This document shows, piece by piece, positions 1-7,161 of a DNA stretch of 10,851 bases (positions are counted from its first letter, which is position 1; each line of letters begins with the position of its first letter). The DNA is taken from contig JAJYOS010000133.1 of the NCBI GenBank assembly GCA_021796055.1, positions 1 through 10,851 of the forward strand. Direction: 5' to 3'. Below the pieces are notes generated by a model. That model saw only the letters and a program-made list of their open reading frames with translations, had not been told where the DNA came from and did no database searches. Origin of the DNA: Bacteroidota bacterium (GTDB lineage: Bacteria; Bacteroidota; Kryptoniia; Kryptoniales; JAKASW01). Position numbers and translations under genes: made by a program.

Positions 1-729
1 ATTCTCGCCGCGGTTATTCTTCTGCTATCGGCGACCGTAGAAACGTTCGCCGGCCCGCCGTTCCGCACAGACGATCCGGTCCCGGTGCCGTACATGCATG
101 GAGAGCTATACTTTTTCTCTTCGGGCGTTGTCGATGGAACAGGGACGAGTGGCGTGGGCCCGGCGGTCGAATTCAACTATGGCATTTTTCCGAACACCCA
201 GTTTCACGTTGTTGCTCCGATGGCATTTGACGCGCCGAAACGAGCGGCTTCATACGCGGGCTACGGTGACACCGAGATCGGAGTTAAGTATCGCTTCGTG
301 GAGCAATCCGGGCTCATACCCGACATCGGAGTATTTCCTCTTGTTGAAATCCCGACCGGTAGCGCTGCAAAAGGGCTTGGCAGCGGCAGGACGCAGCTCT
401 ACGTTCCGCTCTGGTTGCAGAAGGACATCGGTAACTGGACTATCTACGGCGGCGATGGCTACTGGTTCAATCCTGGTGCGGGAAACAGGAATTGGGATTT
501 CTCGGGAGTCCTCGTCCAGTATAATTTCAGCGATGCATTTTTTCTTGGTGCCGAGATTTTCCACCAGACCGCTTCGACGGTCGTTGCCGCGGGTTATACC
601 GGAATACACCTTGGAGGAAGCATCCCTGTAGCAAGAGATTACCAGATACTGTTATCCGGTGACGCCGGGAATGGCATTACTTCCTACAAGCACTTTGGTT
701 ATTATCTAGGGTTGTACCATACGTTCTGA
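1..729 (+). CDS. Outer-membrane beta-barrel protein, 5' end cut off by the window
   Basis: The frame is open from base 1 to the TGA at 727-729, giving 242 visible residues. The first visible residues (ILAAVILLLSATVETFAG) are the hydrophobic core and cleavage region of a signal peptide, so only the first few codons are missing; a GTG at 85 is in frame but would cut off the signal peptide and is not the start. The mature protein begins with PPFRTDDPVPVPY, which resembles the conserved start of barrel proteins often annotated as 'transporter' or MetA-pathway-of-phenol-degradation-like; that match is from memory. Alternating short hydrophobic/aromatic strands and turns rich in G, N and D fill the rest. 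The final residue is Phe (YLGLYHTF), as expected for a BAM-recognised C-terminal strand. It acts in the outer membrane; the substrate is unknown. No clear terminator follows. Confidence 0.75.
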   Translation: MLAAVILLLSATVETFAGPPFRTDDPVPVPYMHGELYFFSSGVVDGTGTSGVGPAVEFNYGIFPNTQFHVVAPMAFDAPKRAASYAGYGDTEIGVKYRFVEQSGLIPDIGVFPLVEIPTGSAAKGLGSGRTQLYVPLWLQKDIGNWTIYGGDGYWFNPGAGNRNWDFSGVLVQYNFSDAFFLGAEIFHQTASTVVAAGYTGIHLGGSIPVARDYQILLSGDAGNGITSYKHFGYYLGLYHTF

Positions 730-879
730 TATAAGCCAAAGGTTAGAATTCAAAAGTGCAAATTGGACAGTATTGCCGGCGCGTTTTGCCGATATTGAGC
801 GGGTTTCACACCTTTTTTGACTTTTGACCTTTAATTTTGAATTTCTTAAGATTGAAGAAAAATCTCTCTGGAGAAGAAC

Positions 880-1866
880 ATGAAGTATTGTGAATTAGGC
901 AAGACCGGTTTGAAAGTTTCCGCCCTCGGCCTCGGCTGCATGGGAATGTCGCAGTCCTACGGCCAGGGAAACGATGAAGAGTCTATCGCTACGATTCATA
1001 GGGCTATTGAACTCGGGATCACATTTTTCGACACAGCCGACGTTTACGGAGCCGGCGCGAACGAAATCCTCGTCGGGAGAGCTTTGAAGCCTTTCCGGAA
1101 GAAGATGTTGATTGCGACGAAGTTCGGTAATGTCAGGACGAAGGACGGCAAAACGCTGGGGATCAACGGCAAACCCGAGTACGTACGTCAGGCGTGTGAA
1201 GCCAGCCTGAAACGTCTCGGCATCGAGACGATAGATCTCTACTACCAGCACCGCGTCGATCCTGAGACACCGATCGAGGATACGATAGGAGCGATGTCGC
1301 GCCTCGTCGAAGAAGGAAAAATCAGGTTCATCGGGATGTCGGAAGCATCGGCAAAGACTATCAGGCGCGCCAACAAAGTCCACAAGATAACCGCCTTGCA
1401 GAGCGAATATTCTCTGTGGACACGCGATGTTGAAAGGGAGATTTTACCAACCTGCCGCGAACTCGGGATCGGCTTCGTGCCGTTCAGCCCGCTCGGCCGT
1501 GGATTCCTGACGGGACAAATAAAGGACAACAGCGGTTTCGGCGAAACGGATTTCAGGAAAGATAACCCACGGTTCGTGGGCGAGAATTTCAGGAAGAATG
1601 TCGAATTCGTCGGAAGAATCGAGCAGATCGCGGCAGAGAAGAAATGCACTGCCGCCCAGCTTGCGCTGGCATGGGTAATCGCTCAGGGGAATGACATCGT
1701 ACCGATTCCCGGTACGAAACGCAAAAAGTACCTGGAAGAGAATATCGCTGCGCTGGAGATGAAGCTGTCGAAAGATGACCTGGCTAAGATAAGCGAGATA
1801 GCTTCTCCGGGTGTTGCCGCCGGCGCGCGCTACAACGATCAAATGATGAAGGCAGTGGACAGGTAA
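880..1866 (+). CDS. Aldo/keto reductase, NADP-dependent oxidoreductase
   Basis: The product has 328 residues, the usual length for a monomeric (beta/alpha)8-barrel aldo/keto reductase. The whole catalytic tetrad is visible: Asp51 and Tyr56 in FFDTADVYG, Lys81 in IATKFG and His124 in YYQHRVDP. The N-terminal [13 protein letters not shown] and the late [10 protein letters not shown] and PIPGTKR segments fit the cofactor-binding barrel end. The YQHRVDP form is usual in the AKR13-like group of bacterial enzymes that reduce aldehydes or ketones with NADPH; the physiological substrate cannot be read from the sequence. The ATG at 880 is preceded by GGAG at 870-873 with a 6-base spacer. It has no signal peptide, so it is cytoplasmic. 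It appears to be transcribed alone and ends 23 bases before a strong hairpin terminator. Confidence 0.93.
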   Translation: MKYCELGKTGLKVSALGLGCMGMSQSYGQGNDEESIATIHRAIELGITFFDTADVYGAGANEILVGRALKPFRKKMLIATKFGNVRTKDGKTLGINGKPEYVRQACEASLKRLGIETIDLYYQHRVDPETPIEDTIGAMSRLVEEGKIRFIGMSEASAKTIRRANKVHKITALQSEYSLWTRDVEREILPTCRELGIGFVPFSPLGRGFLTGQIKDNSGFGETDFRKDNPRFVGENFRKNVEFVGRIEQIAAEKKCTAAQLALAWVIAQGNDIVPIPGTKRKKYLEENIAALEMKLSKDDLAKISEIASPGVAAGARYNDQMMKAVDR

Positions 1867-1889
1867 GAAGAGCCTGTAACAGAAAAACA

Positions 1890-1915
1890 AAACGGCGGAC
1901 CTAAGTCCGCCGTTT
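1890..1915. terminator. Bidirectional rho-independent terminator
   Basis: There is a perfect 11-bp stem (AAACGGCGGAC / GTCCGCCGTTT) around a CTAA loop. On the plus strand it runs into TTTCCGTTT. On the minus strand it runs into TTTTGTTTTTCTG. It lies between two convergent genes, the aldo/keto reductase ending at 1866 and the coiled-coil protein gene ending at 1946, so it can stop transcripts from both sides. Confidence 0.88.
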
Positions 1916-1945
1916 CCGTTTCAGCATTTAATGATGGAAGGTTGT

Positions 1946-3232
1946 CTACGGATTTTGCGGGGGTGACTGCTGGGGCGTCTTCCTCTTTTTTCTAAGGACA
2001 AGAGCAATGACCACCAAAATCACTACGATGATCAGAATATACCAGATCGTATAAGACGGCGACGCTGCGTTTTCCCACGCAGTGAGTCTGGTCTGAATTT
2101 GAGTCTGCTGGTCCTTGGTAATGATTCCCTGGTCAACAAGCATCGGCATCCACTGTGAACCCACGCTCGGCTTCCAGACGTCGTCAAGGAAATGTTTCAG
2201 CTTGTTTGCCTTGTCGGTGTTCGATGCGTTCGGATCGCCGCCCTGGGTTTGGAGGTACTGGCTCAGGTTCGCTACGAACTCGTCCGCGTTGTGGAACGGC
2301 TGGACCGGGATCTGTTTGCCCGAGAATTCTGAGTTCAGTCCTGCCCAGAGGGTCGAATCGGCTTTCCTCCCCCAGACGGCGATTGCCGTATCTATCGCCG
2401 CGATTTGTTTTCCGCGCTCCTTCGCCCCGACGTAAATCGCCGCAAGCTTCGGACCGACTCCCTTCCAGTACGAGCCGAACTGCTTCTGTTCCTTCACCAT
2501 CGAGATGAGGTCTTTGCCGGTCAGCTGAGTCGATTCCAGGAATTTTGTATTCTGCTTTGCCGCCTGGAGAATGTTTCCTACGATGTTGCGGCTCTCCACT
2601 TTTCGAATCAGCAAACCCTTCTGCTGCTCGGGGAGCCCTTGCACATTTTTGTCGTATTGCATGAACATGCTGTCGGCCATGGCGAAGATCGCAGCGTCGC
2701 GCGCCCTCAGTCCTGCGCGAAGTCTCGAGATGATCCTGTTCAGGGAATCTACAACCTGCTTGTTTTTCTCGACGGCCCTCGACATAACATCCAGCGAGGC
2801 CATCAGCTTGTCGTTCTCGCTTGTCAGGCTGTCGACTTTCCCCGAGAGGGTGCGTACCTGGAGTTCAAGATCTGTGATCCTCGCAACCTGCGTTTCGATC
2901 AGGCCAAGCTTATCCTGGGCGTAACTCAGATCACCGTTAACGCTCGCGATCATATCGTCATACTTGTCGGGGTACAGCGACTTGTTGAGAAGGACTGTAT
3001 CTCCTGCAAATTCTTTTTCGAGCTCGGTAATGTTGGCATTGATGTCGGCGCAGTCCTGCACCGTCTTTGCCTCCCTGATTGCCTCCTTGATTGCCTTGTA
3101 CTTGGCCTGGAAAGATTTGACTGTTTCATAGTCGGATCTCTGCTGAGCTGCGGCCGTGGCAAGAAAGCCCAGCACGAGGACTACCGTGATGCTTCTTGTC
3201 ATCGTGCCTATTGAATTTACAAGCGTTCTCAT
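1946..3232 (-). CDS. Secreted coiled-coil protein with a single C-terminal membrane anchor
   Basis: I chose the ATG at 3232, giving 428 residues. GAGGAGGAG lies at 3246-3238 with a 5-base spacer, and the ATG overlaps the stop codon of the upstream lipoprotein gene (ATGA). The frame is open further upstream, but only through the lipoprotein gene. Residues 1-30 form a signal peptide (hydrophobic core TVVLVLGFLATAAAQ; an alternative start at Met11 would also keep it). Residues of about 105-175 are a heptad-like coiled coil (for example LELQVRTLSGKVDSLTSEN). Residues of about 180-390 are mostly helical and polar. Residues 395-413 (TIWYILIIVVILVVIALVL) are a transmembrane helix followed by the basic tail RKKRKTPQQSPPQNP. 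This predicts a periplasmic protein anchored in the inner membrane with a short cytoplasmic tail. I do not recognise a family. The co-translated lipoprotein suggests a joint envelope role. Confidence 0.8.
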   Translation of the reverse strand: MRTLVNSIGTMTRSITVVLVLGFLATAAAQQRSDYETVKSFQAKYKAIKEAIREAKTVQDCADINANITELEKEFAGDTVLLNKSLYPDKYDDMIASVNGDLSYAQDKLGLIETQVARITDLELQVRTLSGKVDSLTSENDKLMASLDVMSRAVEKNKQVVDSLNRIISRLRAGLRARDAAIFAMADSMFMQYDKNVQGLPEQQKGLLIRKVESRNIVGNILQAAKQNTKFLESTQLTGKDLISMVKEQKQFGSYWKGVGPKLAAIYVGAKERGKQIAAIDTAIAVWGRKADSTLWAGLNSEFSGKQIPVQPFHNADEFVANLSQYLQTQGGDPNASNTDKANKLKHFLDDVWKPSVGSQWMPMLVDQGIITKDQQTQIQTRLTAWENAASPSYTIWYILIIVVILVVIALVLRKKRKTPQQSPPQNP

Positions 3233-3687
3233 TTCTTCTCCTCCTCGTGAATTCCGTCTTTGGTAAGCATGATCGGCTTGTCGTTCCCGTTGATCAATTC
3301 GATGTAAGGGGTCCTCTGATTGAAGGCAGGCGAGGTGAGGCCCTCCTTCGACACCGGAACTGCTTTCTCGAGAACAAGACCTCCGTCGCCCTGCGAAAAC
3401 ACGTAGACGTTCTTGAACTTCGGGCCGGTTATATAGTAGTATCCCTCTATGTCCCGGATTAACCGGATCGTGCGGTTGCTTACATTGACAGAATCTTTGA
3501 ACTCGGTGTACATCAATGGCTTGATGCTGAACGATAGGCTGTACCGATCCTCCTGCACCATCCCGCGCGAGTCGGACTTCAGTTCGTCCTCGATCGGCCA
3601 CGAGAAGTCTGCCGGTTTCAACATCAACGGCGAGCATCCGGCAGCAAGGGTCGCCAGAAAAACAAAGAAGATACCAGATAATTTCAT
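3229..3687 (-). CDS. Small outer-membrane lipoprotein of unknown function
   Basis: The chosen ATG at 3687 has AAAAGGAG at 3700-3693 and a 5-base spacer, and starts directly with a lipoprotein signal (MKLSGIFFVFLATLAAGC). An in-frame ATG at 3714 would put nine polar residues before the signal and is less likely. The product has 152 residues; Cys18 is the predicted lipidation site. Ser19 follows it, with no Asp retention signal of the Lol type, so the outer membrane is the expected location. The mature part has beta-strand-like segments (YYYITGPKFKNVYVFSQ, TPYIELING) and a charged end (HEEEKK). I do not recognise a family. Its TGA at 3231-3229 overlaps the ATG of the coiled-coil protein gene, so the two are very probably translationally coupled. 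Confidence 0.8.
   Translation of the reverse strand: MKLSGIFFVFLATLAAGCSPLMLKPADFSWPIEDELKSDSRGMVQEDRYSLSFSIKPLMYTEFKDSVNVSNRTIRLIRDIEGYYYITGPKFKNVYVFSQGDGGLVLEKAVPVSKEGLTSPAFNQRTPYIELINGNDKPIMLTKDGIHEEEKK
3238..3246 (-). promoter_or_regulatory. Strong ribosome binding site that fixes the start of the coiled-coil protein
   Basis: GAGGAGGAG lies inside the last codons of the lipoprotein gene, 5 bases before the ATG at 3232. Together with the ATGA overlap it decides the start, because the open frame runs 135 codons further upstream without another supported start. Confidence 0.75.
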
Positions 3688-3861
3688 ACGCACTCCTTTT
3701 ATGATTTGGAACAACTTTTAAGCGCTAACCCGGACTGAGAAATGTAGAAAAGGGGGAAGTCGAATGCAAGCGAACAGCGTGAATCTGTCTATTTGGGCTT
3801 CAAGTGAACCTCTGTAAAGAAGATGTGCTCCGGATTCGACTTTCGGGCCTATATGACGGAT

Positions 3862-4659
3862 TCAATCCGGACGTTTGACATATTGCTCAAGCTCTTGCTT
3901 TGTCAAATCGTCATTGGATACCAGTCTATAATGCTTCTCTGCTACTATCTTTATGTCCGATGCAGCGAGCTCAAACTCGAATAGAGCGATCACGTCATCT
4001 TCCATGAACTGTGCCCCGATTGAACGGCAAATGGCATCTGGGAACTTGTCCGCGCAGAGGTCGAAGTCCTGCCTTATTTGAACACTGCCGATACGTTCCC
4101 CACCGCCTTTCGCCTGGATCGGGAGCACGTAATGCACGCCTCTCTTATCGATACCAACATAGAGCTCATCCGTCTCAATCTGGACATTATCCAGGATCTT
4201 GGTTCTGAGATGGTTCTGCATTGAGTAGCATGTAAGTCCAGTGAAGACATCGATGAGCCGGTTGTAGCGTATCTTGGCCAACAGAGCCTGTTCATCGGAA
4301 AGCGCATAGCGCGATATTATTTCCGGAGTTGCGTCCGGTATCTTTGTCTCTGCCAGATCGGTGTTCGGAGAGGCGTTGAATTCCTTTGCCAGCACAAATT
4401 TATATTCCCCCTTTTTGGTACCCAAGATAATCCACTCGTATCCTTCCTTGGCCTTCTTTCTGATTGCATCTGGCAAAAGGCGGCGGTACCTGTAACTATA
4501 CAGGACGTCACCGACATTCTTGGGTGTTTTGACCTTTAGCCTGGCGGCAGCACGCACAATTTCTGCTCTTTCAAAGACAAAACTGGTTACGTTAGGTTTG
4601 TAATGTTCCCCAAAGATCAGTTCGATAATCCGCTCGTACGAGCTGCGTTCATTTGCCAT
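3862..4659 (-). CDS. Putative type II restriction endonuclease, PD-(D/E)XK-like with a QAK motif
   Basis: The product has 265 residues and no signal peptide. The key region is residues 160-186: acidic residues (Glu162, Asp164, Glu165), then ELYVGIDKRG, a beta-strand HYVLP, and I-Q182-A-K184-GGG. An acidic residue followed 15-20 residues later by (D/E/Q)-x-K at the end of a strand is the active-site layout of PD-(D/E)XK nucleases; here Gln replaces the usual second acidic residue, a known variation. The N-terminal 140 residues may bind DNA. The ATG at 4659 lies inside the end of the methyltransferase gene (11-base overlap) with AGGTGAGG at 4671-4664, so the two are translated from one message. 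Pairing with a methyltransferase is the main reason to call it a restriction enzyme. The recognition sequence cannot be predicted. Confidence 0.72.
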   Translation of the reverse strand: MANERSSYERIIELIFGEHYKPNVTSFVFERAEIVRAAARLKVKTPKNVGDVLYSYRYRRLLPDAIRKKAKEGYEWIILGTKKGEYKFVLAKEFNASPNTDLAETKIPDATPEIISRYALSDEQALLAKIRYNRLIDVFTGLTCYSMQNHLRTKILDNVQIETDELYVGIDKRGVHYVLPIQAKGGGERIGSVQIRQDFDLCADKFPDAICRSIGAQFMEDDVIALFEFELAASDIKIVAEKHYRLVSNDDLTKQELEQYVKRPD

Positions 4660-6055
4660 TTTGCCTCACCTTTCGATTGGGCCATTCCAGCAAAAGCACT
4701 TCTTCTCTCATCTGTTCTTTAGTGGCGCTTGCAAATCTTGTCCTGAACAAATCAAGGCCGAGCACTTTGTATCCAAGGACTTCGCTAATCTTCGAAAGCA
4801 GCTCTCCGGTTTTGATCATTACCCGCAGGTATGATGCCTGGTCGCCGACAACATAGGCGAGCTTCGCCCCCGGCTTCAGAACATTGCTGAGAGAAGAAAG
4901 ATGACGGGCCATGCCTCCGAAATAGAGTTTTGTAACTCGTCCATATAGTTTTTCAAAGCCGGAGTCCTTATTCAGTTCGATTCTCCTCCTCTCAATCGCC
5001 TGGGCTATGCGCTGTATCTCTCTGTGGTTGGCAACCCACCTGTCGTCGTCGTCGTTTTTGTAAACGTTCCGTGTGTTGGAGCGGATCAGCGTGGATTTCA
5101 ATGAACGCAGCTCCATCTTGTCATGTATGAATCCGAGGAGTACCGACTCCAAGCGGGTAGTTCTAGTGTAGTCTTTTTCGTTCGGGTAAGGGGGGGACGT
5201 GATTACCATATCTACCGATTGAGGCGGGATGTATTGGGAAACGTTCCTTGCATCGGCCAGTAAAACCTTCGAAGCGGGATATTTGTTTCGATAAACCTCC
5301 ACGAGATCTCTAGCCATCGTGTTAATCTCTTGCATCCAGGTGGAGACAACAGGAACATCCATCTTAATGGAACCAAGACCGACTTCCGGTCCAAAGTGTA
5401 AATTACTTATGCCAAATACGACGGCTTTTGAGAAAGCAAGAAGCTGGTGACCTTTTAATCTTTTGTTCTCGGATTTGTTTATGTTCTCCAGTAATACCAG
5501 GGACTTGTGCAATGGGAGCGGGCTAATCGACTCTGCCAATAACAATTTCTGTTCTTCTTCCGACAGAGTTTGCAGTTTGATGTTTTCCGGCAAATCAGAT
5601 ACGAAGCCCGTATCATTCAAATCCTGATATCTGAGTTGTGACAGCGTCCGCTCAGCAATCTGCTGAGAGTCGTCGATAAGCTCTTCTGCCTTGATTCCCC
5701 AATCAGTCTTGATTTTGCTCGCAAATTGTGCGAATGGATTAGCTTCAAGCCCCACGGTCTTCAGATCCGCTAACTTGCCTTCTACTAATGTCGTACCGCA
5801 ACCGCAAAAGGGATCAAGAATGGTAACATCGTCTCCCATGGAAAACTTCTCGATATAAGTTCTCACAAGATGTGGGGGGAAGGAGAGGACAAACCTGTAC
5901 CACTCATGAAAGTGCCGGTCCTTTGCGTCGACCTTGTTGCCCTGAGTGTTATGGCGCCCCTGCCGGACGGGGCGTGCTTTTTCCGGGGTAGCTGCAGGCA
6001 AACCCTCAAATAATTCAGATTCCTGCTCGCGAACGGCTGCTGATCTTCTACTCAT
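4649..6055 (-). CDS. Site-specific DNA methyltransferase (amino-methylating, N4-cytosine or N6-adenine)
   Basis: The product has 468 residues. Motif I, the S-adenosylmethionine loop, is DPFCGCGTT at 81-89, followed by motif II-like GLEANPFA at 102-109. Motif IV, the catalytic site, is TSPPY at 286-290, in VDMVITSPPYPNEKDYTR. The segment HEWYRFVLSFPPHLVR (50-65) lies just before motif I and could be motif X. S/T-PPY is commonest in N4-cytosine enzymes, but N6-adenine enzymes share the fold. About 200 residues separate motifs I and IV; this insert and the C-terminal part are candidates for target recognition. The ATG at 6055 has only a weak ribosome binding site (AGGTC, 12 bases upstream). The gene is first in a two-gene unit with the endonuclease, a layout in which protection is made before the nuclease. 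Confidence 0.88.
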   Translation of the reverse strand: MSRRSAAVREQESELFEGLPAATPEKARPVRQGRHNTQGNKVDAKDRHFHEWYRFVLSFPPHLVRTYIEKFSMGDDVTILDPFCGCGTTLVEGKLADLKTVGLEANPFAQFASKIKTDWGIKAEELIDDSQQIAERTLSQLRYQDLNDTGFVSDLPENIKLQTLSEEEQKLLLAESISPLPLHKSLVLLENINKSENKRLKGHQLLAFSKAVVFGISNLHFGPEVGLGSIKMDVPVVSTWMQEINTMARDLVEVYRNKYPASKVLLADARNVSQYIPPQSVDMVITSPPYPNEKDYTRTTRLESVLLGFIHDKMELRSLKSTLIRSNTRNVYKNDDDDRWVANHREIQRIAQAIERRRIELNKDSGFEKLYGRVTKLYFGGMARHLSSLSNVLKPGAKLAYVVGDQASYLRVMIKTGELLSKISEVLGYKVLGLDLFRTRFASATKEQMREEVLLLEWPNRKVRQNGK

Positions 6056-6072
6056 TGGTTATCGTTTGACCT

Positions 6073-6102
6073 AATATAACTTTTACCGGATCAAGATGAC
6101 AA
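6073..6102 (-). promoter_or_regulatory. Candidate promoter of the restriction-modification unit
   Basis: Reading the minus strand, TTGTCA (6102-6097) and TATATT (6078-6073) are separated by 18 bases, close to the general -35/-10 pattern, and lie 18 bases before the methyltransferase ATG. Bacteroidota often use a different -7 element (TAnnTTTG), which is absent here, so this is only a candidate; a promoter readable by many hosts would suit a mobile module. Confidence 0.4.
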
Positions 6103-6374
6103 CTATGTGATACGCCTGTACCACAGCCCGCGGACCGAGTTAAGACTTTACTTCCCGCTCTTTCCGTCCATGCCCGGTGATATCTCCGTCACATGTTTTT
6201 CGGGCCCGCCCGATATCCACGACTCGCGGTTTACACCGACAGCTGAGATTCTATCGTTGATGATAGCTTCAGGGAGATTTTTATACAAAATCGGATAGCT
6301 TGTGGCGCCCCATTTGAGACAACACGTGCAAACGCCAAGTGAAGAAAACCTGTCTTGAAATATTACAGAAAGGC

Positions 6375-6401
6375 GGTGCCGCCCGGCGACGGAGCGGCAC
6401 C
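6375..6401 (-). terminator. Inverted repeat, possible terminator downstream of the broken outer-membrane gene
   Basis: The 8-bp arms GGTGCCGC and GCGGCACC are separated by 11 bases. On the minus strand the second arm is followed by GCCTTTCTGTAATATTTC, which is only moderately T-rich. Its position 28 bases after the stop of the broken outer-membrane gene suits a terminator, but the weak T tract leaves doubt. Confidence 0.4.
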
Positions 6402-6428
6402 AAACTGAAGATGTTGTCTTAAATGAAA

Positions 6429-6751
6429 TCAGAACAGAATTGAAAACCCGCCGAGAACTCCTATGTTTATCCAGGTTTCGTCGTAGCTTGCTCCATAGCC
6501 GTGATCGTTCTTCCAGTCGTGCGACCTGTAGTTCAACTCCAATCTCATCAGCACGTATTTAGTTATCAAAATTTTTGTTCCGGCCCCGGCGTTGAATACT
6601 CGTATCTTGAGGTCGTCCGTGACTTTTCCTTATAGCTGTAAGACCCCATGCTTCCCATGAAAGAGACTTCGCTCCGGCCCTGCTCAAACTGGGCGTTGCA
6701 CTCGTTTGCGAAAATGAAGAACATTGCTGACAGAATGATAATGCGTCCCAT
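6429..6751 (-). pseudogene. Remnant of a small outer-membrane beta-barrel protein, frame broken and middle missing
   Basis: The ATG at 6751 has a perfect AGGAGGT at 6762-6756 and starts a normal signal peptide (MGRIIILSAMFFIFANECNAQ), then a first barrel-like strand (FEQGRSEVSFMGSMGSYSY). This frame stops at 6568-6566. A second frame, open from about 6629, reads VTDDLKIRVFNAGAGTKILI and on through MRLELNYRSHDW to GGFSILF with a TGA at 6431-6429; this is a typical last-two-strands ending with a terminal Phe. The span is 323 bases, not a multiple of three, and codes for about 107 residues, too short for the usual eight-stranded barrel of 150 or more. An internal deletion with frame loss explains this best. 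A short frameshifted gene or a sequence error is less likely. The intact start signals suggest recent decay. Confidence 0.7.
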
Positions 6752-7102
6752 TTTTACCTCCTGATTCTCCGCTAAACATGCCTTTTGATTTCGACCCATC
6801 GCCCCAGGCTTGGATCGACTTTAACGCACGGGAATTAGAATCTCAAGATTCGAAATGTCTCGGTGGTGGGCTACTTTGAGATTTTTGCACACAGAGTACA
6901 CTGAAAAAAGCACGGATTCTCACTGATACATCTATTAATAATAATTTGATCCATGGTTATCTTGTTTTTTCCCGTGTTATCTGCGTGTTAATGTTTTGAT
7001 TCAAAAGAGCCGACTACTAATGGTTCTTCCGCGATTCGGTGCTGCGAGTTCAATTGAGCAGGCAGAACCCGCAATTTCCCTTTTACCCCGCGAAAATAAA
7101 AA
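6752..7102. other. Intergenic stretch with degenerate CACnGAT-type repeats, no gene seen
   Basis: The upstream side of the broken outer-membrane gene holds its ribosome binding site (6756-6762). From 6889 to 6991 the sequence has units such as CACAGAGTACACTGA and CACGGATTCTCACTGATAC, and the opposite orientation in CCCGTGTTATCTGCGTGTTAA. These look like worn copies of simple 'cacggat' type intergenic repeats. A plus-strand frame at 6996-7355 runs into the cytochrome gene and has no ribosome binding site. I see no RNA gene. Confidence 0.5.
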
Positions 7103-7130
7103 GCAGGCGGTGCCTGTCTGCACGGCCTGC
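7103..7130 (-). terminator. Rho-independent terminator of the cytochrome c gene
   Basis: The arms GCAGGC-G-GTGC and GCAC-G-GCCTGC pair with one G/G mismatch around a 6-base loop. Read on the minus strand, the hairpin is followed at once by TTTTTATTTT (7102-7093). It lies 31 bases after the stop of the cytochrome gene. Confidence 0.82.
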
Positions 7131-7161
7131 CGTCGTACTACGCGTTGTTCCTCGTTAAAGT

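Larger units (their letters stand above)
6056..6428. other. 373-base stretch without a supported gene
   Basis: The stretch contains the candidate promoter for the methyltransferase and an inverted repeat at 6375-6401. It also contains a minus-strand frame, open from about 6429 down to a TAA at 6150-6148, with no convincing start. The last 50 codons of that frame use coding-like codons (for example LPEAIINDRISAVGVNRESW), so it may be the worn end of a lost gene. A plus-strand frame at 6107-6298 (63 codons) has no ribosome binding site and looks spurious. Confidence 0.5.

Noticed and set aside
747..843. AATTCAAAA / TTTTGAATT inverted repeat and a TAATTTTG promoter-like element before the aldo/keto reductase
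   Set aside because: The arms are 79 bases apart in AT-rich sequence where such matches are expected, and no -33 element lies at the right distance from TAATTTTG (832-839).
2405..3214. 269-codon plus-strand frame
   Set aside because: It is antisense to the coiled-coil protein gene, whose signal peptide, coiled coil and membrane helix are coherent. The plus-strand frame has no ribosome binding site or recognisable domain.
3233..3637. Upstream extension of the coiled-coil protein frame by 135 codons to 3637
   Set aside because: It lies wholly within the lipoprotein gene on the same strand, reads as low-complexity charged sequence with no signal peptide at its start, and the ATG at 3232 has a far better ribosome binding site.
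3828..3869. CCGGATT ... AATCCGG inverted repeat at the end of the endonuclease gene as a terminator
   Set aside because: The arms are only 7 bp with a loop of about 27 bases and no T tract follows; too weak to call.
6371..7114. Shared 10-mer AGGCGGTGCC in two hairpins (6371-6380 and 7105-7114) as a mobile-element end
   Set aside because: The match does not extend beyond 10 bases, both copies are part of terminator-like stems, and no transposase or target duplication is visible.
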